Shown here one piece after another: positions 14,217-19,535 of a stretch of 19,535 bases of DNA. Made by a program: the position numbers and the translations under genes. The stretch spans positions 1-19,535 of the forward strand of contig CACYEJ010000406.1 in the NCBI GenBank assembly GCA_902773395.1. Direction: 5' to 3'. How positions within the stretch are numbered: position 1 is the first letter of the stretch; every line of letters starts with the position of its first letter. The notes beneath the pieces are model-generated. The model was not told the DNA's origin and ran no database searches. It saw nothing but the letters and a program-made list of their open reading frames with translations. The stretch is from an uncultured Ruminococcus sp. Its GTDB lineage: Bacteria; Bacillota_A; Clostridia; Oscillospirales; Acutalibacteraceae.

Positions 14217-14972
14217 TTAAATCCAAGAACCAAAAAAATTCTTTGGTTTTTTTATTTCTGATAAATCAATTCTTTTGCCATTAAAAACACATTCAGCATT
14301 ATTCGTCAACTTTTCATAATATTGACTGCCTAACTTTTCTTTTACAATCGCATAACCCTGTTCGAGATTTGGAGGTCTTCGATGAATGGAATGACAATCT
14401 GAACACAAAAAATGTACAAGTCCCCACTTTATATATTTCATTGGCATAGAGTTTTTCGAACTGTATCTTATCAATGTTTCAGCATTAATGTGTGCTAAGC
14501 AGCCTTTTTCAACCAAATCATATAAAAACATTGGATCTTTAATCATATAGTCATATCGTTCTACATGAGCAATAATTGGAATATATCCACGATTAATCAC
14601 ATTATCAACCATATACGTCAAACCGTGTGGTTTAAAATGGAACGGAAATTCAATTAGTATGTAATCAGTATCGCCAAAGCACAAATCATCAAGCTTTGCA
14701 TTATCTAAACTTACTGAGAAATATACTTCTGCTGCAAGCTTAGTCGAAAAGTTCATTTTCTGAAATTCTTCATTCTCACTAAGCTGCTGATACGCTTGAT
14801 TACGTGCTTTGACAAAATCCTCTATAGACATCTTATCAAGATTAAAATGAGGAGTAAAAACAATAGAGTCAACGCCTTGTTTTTTTTCCTCTCTAAGCAA
14901 TGCTAACGAACGATCAAGATCTTTAGCACCGTCATCTATTCCCGGCAAGATATGGCAATGTAACTCATTCAT
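14217..14972 (-). CDS. PHP-domain tyrosine-protein phosphatase (CpsB/YwqE type)
   Basis: This 251-aa enzyme should dephosphorylate the tyrosine-rich tail of the neighbouring BY kinase. The PHP metal-site motifs are clear: ELHCHILPGIDDG (His5, His7), FTPHFN, IIAHVERY and LCSDCHS. I place the start at the ATG at 14972, giving MNELHCH at the N terminus as in the family, with AAGG upstream. Starting further upstream would simply re-read the kinase's Tyr-rich tail in another frame. It overlaps the kinase stop by eight bases (ATGAATGA), so the pair is probably translationally coupled. Its length is normal for the family. Confidence 0.93.
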   Translation of the reverse strand: MNELHCHILPGIDDGAKDLDRSLALLREEKKQGVDSIVFTPHFNLDKMSIEDFVKARNQAYQQLSENEEFQKMNFSTKLAAEVYFSVSLDNAKLDDLCFGDTDYILIEFPFHFKPHGLTYMVDNVINRGYIPIIAHVERYDYMIKDPMFLYDLVEKGCLAHINAETLIRYSSKNSMPMKYIKWGLVHFLCSDCHSIHRRPPNLEQGYAIVKEKLGSQYYEKLTNNAECVFNGKRIDLSEIKKPKNFFGSWI

Positions 14973-15705
14973 CTGCCTTACCATAGCCATAATTATAATA
15001 ATAATTGCCGTACGAGTAGTAATAGGAGCCCTGTACATCAGCCTCAGCTTTATATTCAGAAAGAATCGCACCAATTACATTTACTCCTGCACTGTCAAGA
15101 TTAAACTTTGCTCTTGATACAAGACGTTTATCGGTTTCATCATGTTTGCAAACAAGAATAGCAGCATCCATGTATCTTCCAAGAACCGATACATCACTTA
15201 TACCCAAGCATGGAGGAGTATCATATATAACAAAATCAAAGCTTTCTGCAAGTGCAGAAACAACTCTTTCCATTTTTTTGCTTGCAAGAAGCTCAGTTGG
15301 ATTTGGTGGAATTACACCACCCAAAAGCATAAAGAGCTTTGTTTCACCATATTGGAAGATCGCATCTTCTAAAGATACTTCACCTTTAAGGACATGAGTT
15401 AAACCCTCAGCATGTCTTTGAAGTCTATGCAGGCTTGGCTTTCTGAGGTCACAGTCAACCAAACAAACCTTTTTGCCGTAGCCTGCAAGTGCCATTGCGA
15501 TATTTACGGCACAGTTTGTTTTGCCTTCGTCAGGAACAGAAGATGTTACCATAATATTCTTACAATCCTGAGCAACTGCAATGAATTCGATATTTGTTGC
15601 AATCATCTTGTATGCCTCAACATAGTAAGTTGGTGCACTTTCATGATCTAATCCAAAGATTTCTTTCACAACAGACTTATTTCTCTTTTTGGATTTTTTG
15701 CTCAT
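14965..15705 (-). CDS. BY-type tyrosine kinase (CpsD/CapB/YwqD type)
   Basis: This 246-aa cytoplasmic autokinase controls polysaccharide assembly together with its membrane activator. Features: the EAYKMIATNIEF oligomerisation motif at 30-41, Walker A SSVPDEGKT (55-63), Walker A' VCLVDCD (80-86), Walker B FVIYDTPP (158-165) and a C-terminal cluster with nine tyrosines within 14 residues (228-241), the autophosphorylation site. It is the Firmicutes split form: the activator is a separate protein encoded just upstream. The ATG at 15705 immediately follows that gene's TAA, and the AAGGAG site lies within its last codons, so the two are coupled. Confidence 0.95.
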   Translation of the reverse strand: MSKKSKKRNKSVVKEIFGLDHESAPTYYVEAYKMIATNIEFIAVAQDCKNIMVTSSVPDEGKTNCAVNIAMALAGYGKKVCLVDCDLRKPSLHRLQRHAEGLTHVLKGEVSLEDAIFQYGETKLFMLLGGVIPPNPTELLASKKMERVVSALAESFDFVIYDTPPCLGISDVSVLGRYMDAAILVCKHDETDKRLVSRAKFNLDSAGVNVIGAILSEYKAEADVQGSYYYSYGNYYYNYGYGKADE

Positions 15706-16422
15706 TTACTTACTGAACTCCTTTCTATCAACTTTCGGAACAACGCCAAGCAAAGGAACATCCAAAGCATTCTTTACGTCTGCTTCAGTTTTCAGCGTAG
15801 TATTAAGCAGCTCCTTTAAAATAACTATAGCGGCAGCAAGTGCAAAACCAGCAAGAGCTCCAATCAGTGTATTTCTCTTTTTGTTTGGAGAAACCGGATT
15901 GCCGTTGTTGGCAACAACTGTATCATTCAATTCCTTAACGGAGCTGGCAGCATCCACCTTATCCATAATTACAGGCTTTGAATACTTAACGAATTTCTCA
16001 ACAATTTCTTTTGCATGCTCTGGATTGGTACTTGTCATGGAAATTCTTACAACCTGTGATTCGCTAATTGTTTCAACCTTTACGCCCTTTAGCTCTGAAT
16101 AAGATGTTTCATCACCCATATCGTTCATAATCTTATCAAGTACCGTATCCGATGTGATTATGATTGAATATAATTCCGCAAGGTTCTTTGAAGACGAAAG
16201 ATCACCAGCACTTATATACTGTTGCGTTTCGCTAGTCTTATTATTGATAATAACTGTTGCATATGCTTCATATCGTTCGGGAATCATATATTTTGTATAC
16301 GAAAAAGCAGCGGCTGCACCGAGCACCATCATAATTACCAGCAATGGAAGATTTTTAAGTAAAACGTTAAAAACGACTGATAAATCTATTACGTCTTCTT
16401 CGTTCTTATACTCACCGTTCAT
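15706..16422 (-). CDS. Polysaccharide co-polymerase / tyrosine kinase activator (Wzz/YveK/CapA type)
   Basis: A 238-aa membrane protein with two transmembrane helices (about 24-41 and 185-205) flanking an extracytoplasmic domain rich in helix, the layout of Wzz-type chain-length regulators. The short cytoplasmic tail (from about 206, including ALDVPLLGVVP) is the part that in this family activates the BY kinase encoded next. A Pro/Asn-Lys segment (NPVSPNKKRN) just before the second helix fits the family. AAGGTGG lies nine bases before the ATG at 16422. A consensus promoter is found 84-112 bp upstream, so this gene heads its own transcript. Confidence 0.92.
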   Translation of the reverse strand: MNGEYKNEEDVIDLSVVFNVLLKNLPLLVIMMVLGAAAAFSYTKYMIPERYEAYATVIINNKTSETQQYISAGDLSSSKNLAELYSIIITSDTVLDKIMNDMGDETSYSELKGVKVETISESQVVRISMTSTNPEHAKEIVEKFVKYSKPVIMDKVDAASSVKELNDTVVANNGNPVSPNKKRNTLIGALAGFALAAAIVILKELLNTTLKTEADVKNALDVPLLGVVPKVDRKEFSK

Positions 16423-16505
16423 TAATTGTTTCCACCTTATTTCTTAATTGATTTATACCCTTTTAGCCGCAAAATACAGCATAAGTTTATTTTTATCCGT
16501 AAATA

Positions 16506-16534
16506 ATTATATATTTTTATTCTTAAAAAGTCAA
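16506..16534 (-). promoter_or_regulatory. SigA-type promoter for the co-polymerase/kinase/phosphatase/transferase operon
   Basis: On the minus strand, TTGACT (16529-16534), a 17-bp AT-rich spacer and TATAAT (16506-16511) give a near-consensus promoter. Transcription should start near 16499, leaving a leader of about 77 nt. It lies in the 221-bp gap after the LCP gene. Confidence 0.75.
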
Positions 16535-16643
16535 TAGTAATATATAACAATTTAAACTTTCCATGTAACTTCTAAGCTATACAATAATTGATAAATAAAA
16601 ATTGTATAAATTTCATACGGACTATTACGTCAAGATTATTTTG

Positions 16644-17756
16644 TTACTTAACTTCAACATAGTAAGTGTCGAGAATAATTTTAAAGAATTCATCTGTATC
16701 GACATAATATTCAGCGTAATTCGTGCCACCTTTGGCTTCGCCGGGTACTTTAAGCATATTTTCATCAGCATCAAATCCGCTCTTTACAAATATGCTTGCA
16801 TAATAAGTTACAGTAGAAGCATCAATATCAGTAACCATGTAGTCTGTACAACTATTGTACATATCAAGCGGTGTTGAAATATCATCTTTTGTGAGCTTCA
16901 AAGTCTTTTTAAGAAATGATGTAAGATATATTTTTTGACGCTCCATACGGAGATTATTCTGATTTTCATCACCATGAATATCTCTTCTGCGAACAAACAG
17001 CTCTGCCTGCTCACCATTAAGTGTTACATTTGCACCCTCGTACAATGCCGGATCATACATTGAAAGATCTTCATTCACTGTAACGTTTACACCGCCAACT
17101 TTATCGTTGAGAATAGGAATAACGTCTAGGTCGAATGCAACATAGGAATTTACAGGAATACCAAAGAAAAGTCTGGAGATAGAATGTTTTAGATTTTCGG
17201 CACTTTTTTCCTTGCCATCACCATAGCCGTATGCCAAGCAAATCTGTTTTTTCTCTGTACCACGAAATTTAAATTTGTCATCTAAAATATTTACATCTAC
17301 CATACTATCTCTGGAAACCGCCATCAGCTTATACTTACCTGATTCGGTATCCAAAGCCATTACAAATATACAGTCAGCCTGACCAGCTGTTCCATAAACT
17401 CCTTCGATCTGCTCCGAAGCTCTCTTATCTATTCCGGCAAATAGTACTGTTGTAACTTTATCGTTGTATTTGTATTTTTTTCCGTTATAGAAAACATAAT
17501 CTCCAGGTATTTCAGACGTACTTTCAACCTCAAAAGTATCTGGAACTTCAACCTTTACGTTTTCATTTCCGCTTAACGCAGCATTTCTTCCTTTGACGAG
17601 AAGTACCACGAGCGTTATAGCAATGACTGCCAATATTACTATAATAGTAATACCGATAATGGTAAACGCTTTAAACGCCTTACTCTTCTTCTTTTTTGGA
17701 GTCTGACGTTCCTCTGAATCTTTGTTTTTTTCGTTATCACTTAACGGGCTCATCAC
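16644..17756 (-). CDS. LytR-CpsA-Psr (LCP) family glycopolymer transferase
   Basis: A membrane-anchored protein (about 370 aa) that by family attaches undecaprenyl-linked glycopolymers to the cell wall. It has a charged cytoplasmic N terminus, one membrane helix (about 31-55) and an extracellular LCP domain from about 100. Family motifs: VLFAGID (104-110), QADCIFVMALD (126-136), AVSRDS (146-151), YVAFDLD (205-211), VGGVNV (220-225) and RRRDIHGDENQNNLRMERQ ending near 274. The start may be GTG at 17756 (nine bases after AAGGAG) or the next codon ATG at 17753. Both overlap the end of the sortase gene by up to 20 bp. It sits next to a sortase and ahead of polysaccharide genes, so its substrate may be the polymer initiated by the downstream transferase (inference). 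Confidence 0.93.
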   Translation of the reverse strand: MMSPLSDNEKNKDSEERQTPKKKKSKAFKAFTIIGITIIVILAVIAITLVVLLVKGRNAALSGNENVKVEVPDTFEVESTSEIPGDYVFYNGKKYKYNDKVTTVLFAGIDKRASEQIEGVYGTAGQADCIFVMALDTESGKYKLMAVSRDSMVDVNILDDKFKFRGTEKKQICLAYGYGDGKEKSAENLKHSISRLFFGIPVNSYVAFDLDVIPILNDKVGGVNVTVNEDLSMYDPALYEGANVTLNGEQAELFVRRRDIHGDENQNNLRMERQKIYLTSFLKKTLKLTKDDISTPLDMYNSCTDYMVTDIDASTVTYYASIFVKSGFDADENMLKVPGEAKGGTNYAEYYVDTDEFFKIILDTYYVEVK

Positions 17757-18636
17757 GTATTAAAACTCCTTGTACAAGATATCTTGAGGACTCAATATTA
17801 TCCATACATGTACTCAATGTTAGGATAGTATCATCTGTAGTTACTTCTGTTTCACGAATATTTGCTGTCATAGAATTTGTTGGATTAGTTGCATATTCAA
17901 GGTACTCCGCAAATACCTCTTCATCATTGAAATCAAAAGAATACATAATATGTCTATCGTCGTATTCATAAGCTGAGAAAATACGATAAATCAAAGTACG
18001 ATCCGGCATATAGATATAAATATACTCATTATTCGCGAAGAAATTCGGATCACGGAAATTATGCAAAGAAGCAAACATTGTTCCGTTGAGAAGATTATGT
18101 CCATATAAAACCGTATTAGGATCAGAAAAATCCTTGCTATTTACTTTCTCACTATAAATACATCCGGCAAAGGAATATTGTCCGTAAATATTATGTTCCA
18201 AATAGAACCTATCGTCGCCGCTGGTTTGTAATACAGGGTAATTAACGGCTGTATTTGGAATTTTAATCCACGCATAAATATCCCTATTAATTTTCCAGAG
18301 ATCAGTGAAATTCACATCTCCGTTTATTACAGGCTTATTTACATCGGTAGTTTTCTTTTCCGAATCTGTATTAGGCTTTGAAGAATCTGTGGAAGGCTTT
18401 TTGTCAGAGTCTGTTGAAACAGGTTCTGGAGTGACAGAATTTGACGACTTAACGGCAGTATCCTTTGTTTCCGCATCACTGCTGATCGCAGGAATATCCA
18501 TCGTTAAGTCGTCGATTTCATGACCGCCGGTATACATGCCAAAAAGATTCCAACACAAGAGTCCCAAAGCACAGATCACAATTATTATGGACAGTGCGAA
18601 AACAACAGTCCAAATTGATTTAGTGTTTTTTTTCAT
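17737..18636 (-). CDS. Class B-type sortase
   Basis: This 299-aa membrane-anchored transpeptidase cleaves a sorting signal between Thr and Gly and links the substrate to the cell wall. Residues 9-31 form the signal anchor; 45-105 is a Ser/Thr/Asp/Lys-rich linker with near-repeats of TDS-KP; the catalytic domain follows. Active-site residues are His180 (LYGHN), Cys277 (LSTC) and Arg285 (SSRYLVQG). The stretch WIKIPNT..VNYPVLQ and FAGCIYSE are class B-like. I chose the ATG at 18636 because AGGGTGAGAG lies upstream and the Lys-rich MKKN precedes the anchor; the ATG at 18696 would lie before a hairpin. Its likely substrate is the SPKTG protein encoded 98 bp upstream. Confidence 0.93.
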   Translation of the reverse strand: MKKNTKSIWTVVFALSIIIVICALGLLCWNLFGMYTGGHEIDDLTMDIPAISSDAETKDTAVKSSNSVTPEPVSTDSDKKPSTDSSKPNTDSEKKTTDVNKPVINGDVNFTDLWKINRDIYAWIKIPNTAVNYPVLQTSGDDRFYLEHNIYGQYSFAGCIYSEKVNSKDFSDPNTVLYGHNLLNGTMFASLHNFRDPNFFANNEYIYIYMPDRTLIYRIFSAYEYDDRHIMYSFDFNDEEVFAEYLEYATNPTNSMTANIRETEVTTDDTILTLSTCMDNIESSRYLVQGVLIRDEPVK

Positions 18637-18655
18637 TGTAAAACTCTCACCCTGG

Positions 18656-18684
18656 AGCCCAGACCTACATTTAGAGTCCGGGCT
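18656..18684 (-). promoter_or_regulatory. Hairpin in the leader of the sortase gene
   Basis: In the minus-strand RNA, AGCCCGGAC pairs with GUCUGGGCU (nine pairs with one G-U) around an 11-nt loop. The hairpin lies 19 bp before the sortase ATG and just upstream of its ribosome site, with no T run after it. It could set a processing or stability boundary between the highly translated SPKTG gene and the sortase gene. Confidence 0.45.
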
Positions 18685-18734
18685 AAAATAACACAATATC
18701 TGTGTGAAACTAATGTATTTACATCATTGACAAA

Positions 18735-18995
18735 TTACTCGCCGAGCTTCTTCTTTGCACCCGCAGCAACACCACCGAAAGCTAAAGCTGCACCAGCCAT
18801 CAAGACAGCATAAGTACTTGTAGCTCCTGTCTTTGGTGAAGTGCTAGAGTTATTACTGCTGTTATTACTGCTGGTGTCGTCGCTCTTCTTGCTGTTGTCA
18901 TCGTCCTTAACATCAGGGCTCTTGTAAGCACTAGCTGAAATAGAACCGTAAACGAGCAAAAGGCTGCTCAGCAATAATACAAACAACTTTTTCAT
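18735..18995 (-). CDS. Small sortase-anchored surface peptide (SPKTG sorting signal)
   Basis: An 86-aa precursor. Residues 1-23 are a signal peptide (Lys-Lys, hydrophobic core, SASA cleavage site), 24-52 a Ser/Asp/Asn/Lys-rich linker, SPKTG at 53-57, a hydrophobic segment at about 60-79 and the basic tail KKKLGE. After both cleavages only about 33 residues would remain attached to the wall, with no folded domain. SPKTG deviates from LPXTG, but (S/P)PXTG motifs are used by class B sortases such as that of Clostridioides difficile, and a class B-type sortase is encoded next. AGGAGG precedes the ATG at 18995. Function is unknown; a spacer, glycan acceptor or housekeeping test substrate are possibilities. 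Confidence 0.85.
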   Translation of the reverse strand: MKKLFVLLLSSLLLVYGSISASAYKSPDVKDDDNSKKSDDTSSNNSSNNSSTSPKTGATSTYAVLMAGAALAFGGVAAGAKKKLGE

Positions 18996-19081
18996 GATAA
19001 ATTACCTCCTACATCATAAAATGTGCTTGCATAGTTATATGCTTTCAAGCCATTGACTGATTCGCCAATAACTTATAGTTT

Positions 19082-19110
19082 ATTTTATCACTTAATTCGA
19101 TATTTGTAAA
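19082..19110 (-). promoter_or_regulatory. SigA-type promoter for the SPKTG-sortase-LCP transcript
   Basis: On the minus strand, TTTACA (19105-19110), a 17-bp spacer and TAAAAT (19082-19087) form a good promoter about 90 bp before the SPKTG protein's ATG. Very AT-rich DNA at 19115-19215 lies upstream and may act as an UP-like element. Apart from this promoter and the terminator at 19262-19305, I see nothing else in the stretch from 18996 to 19336. Confidence 0.65.
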
Positions 19111-19261
19111 TAGGGATTTAAAAAATAATAATAAAAATTATGGAACTTTTTTCTCCAATTTTTGTTAATAATAAAAATTTTTATTAAAGAATTGTAATAA
19201 TAGTTTTGTAAAATAAGTTTAAATCCTGCGTGATCGGAGAATTTTATACTAAATTTTTACA

Positions 19262-19305
19262 TAAAAAATAAAATGCACGGATAGGAAACTAATCCGACCG
19301 TGCAT
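19262..19305 (-). terminator. Intrinsic terminator downstream of the RNase P RNA gene
   Basis: On the minus strand, ATGCAC (19304 side) pairs with GTGCAT (19273 side), and an inner GGATTAG/CTATCC stem extends it. TTTTATTTTTTAT follows, a clear T tract. It lies about 32 bp below the end of the mature RNA, as expected for rnpB. Confidence 0.8.
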
Positions 19306-19336
19306 CTTATTGATTGCATTTTTTCGATATAATTAA

Positions 19337-19535
19337 GATTAGACCAGACCTATAAGCCGAGTTCTGTTAAAAACAGTCATCTATCTTGGCAGCCCGTTAC
19401 CGGAACTGCTCACTGCCACCTCCATAGGACACGCCGGGCAAGCGTATGGTCCTTCCACGGTGTTGCTCCGAATAGGGTTTACATGGCCACAAGCTCTCAC
19501 TTGTGCCGGTGAGCTCTTACCTCGCCTTTCCACCC
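19337..19535 (-). ncRNA. rnpB: RNase P RNA, 3' part (truncated by the right edge)
   Basis: The minus strand carries the conserved landmarks of bacterial RNase P RNA: GAGGTAAGAGCTCACCGGC near the window edge (19500-19525), the central hairpins with GTGGCCATG and CCGGTAACGGGCTGCC, and the terminal conserved block ACAGAACTCGGCTTATAGG at about 19349-19367 followed by the end of P1. The arrangement is class A-like. The 5' half, including GAGGAAAGTCC, lies beyond the window. This RNA is the catalytic subunit that matures tRNA 5' ends. The exact 3' end is approximate. Confidence 0.95.

Noticed and set aside
14973..15074. N-terminal extension of the PHP phosphatase with a run of five isoleucines resembling a membrane segment
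   Set aside because: It is the out-of-frame reading of the kinase's Tyr-rich tail codons; the family begins at M-x-x-x-H-x-H, matching the ATG at 14972.
16578..16608. TATACAAT/ATTGTATA inverted repeat after the LCP gene
   Set aside because: The 8-bp stem is almost all A-T with a 15-nt loop and no following T run; it is likely chance in AT-rich DNA.
17779..17790. CAAGATATCTTG palindrome inside the sortase gene end
   Set aside because: It lies in coding sequence for conserved Arg-Tyr-Leu-Val residues near the active-site arginine, so the bases are explained by the protein.
1..19535. CRISPR arrays, tRNA genes, insertion sequences or attachment sites
   Set aside because: I found no regularly spaced direct repeats, no tRNA cloverleaf sequence, no transposase and no target-site duplications.

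Overview
The window looks like the chromosome of a low-GC Gram-positive bacterium, most likely a gut-type Clostridia (Oscillospiraceae/Ruminococcus-like). The signs are AT-rich intergenic DNA, strong AGGAGG-type ribosome binding sites, SigA-type promoters, a class B sortase with an SPKTG substrate, a LytR-CpsA-Psr protein and a Firmicutes-type (T7SSb) type VII secretion locus. This placement is inferred from gene content. Every gene I accept lies on the minus strand, so transcription runs from high to low coordinates. The standard code fits, with TGA used as a stop.

There are three blocks in transcription order. (1) 19337-19535 is the 3' part of the RNase P RNA, followed by its terminator. 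(2) 18995-13472 is a cell-surface and exopolysaccharide-initiation block: a 33-residue (mature) SPKTG wall-anchored peptide, a class B sortase, an LCP glycopolymer transferase, then (from a second promoter) a Wzz/YveK-like co-polymerase, a BY tyrosine kinase with a Tyr-rich tail, its PHP-type phosphatase and an undecaprenyl-phosphate sugar transferase. A strong terminator at 13427-13461 closes the block. No polymer-building glycosyltransferase, flippase or polymerase is present. (3) 13319-1 is a type VII secretion locus: PP2C phosphatase, FHA-EssC ATPase, an acidic helical protein, an EspG-like protein, an EsaB/YukD ubiquitin-like protein, two WXG100 proteins, a hairpin-rich gap, another WXG100 protein, a second EspG-like protein, a W-less helical protein, another WXG100 protein, two larger proteins with WXG100-like N termini (candidate substrates), two tandem DUF4176 proteins, and a Zn-ribbon Ser/Thr kinase that runs off the left edge.

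Two points stand out in the third block. First, it is bracketed by a Ser/Thr kinase and a PP2C phosphatase, and its EssC carries an FHA domain that keeps the canonical phosphothreonine-binding residues. Together these look like a self-contained write/read/erase phosphorylation circuit on a type VII secretion motor. Second, two different proteins (258 and 212 aa) share an N-terminal G-E-[IL]-Y pattern and a C-terminal R-x-(E)KDEN pattern, and have an EspG-like layout. EspG chaperones are best known from mycobacterial ESX systems. The membrane components EsaA, EssA and EssB are not in the window.
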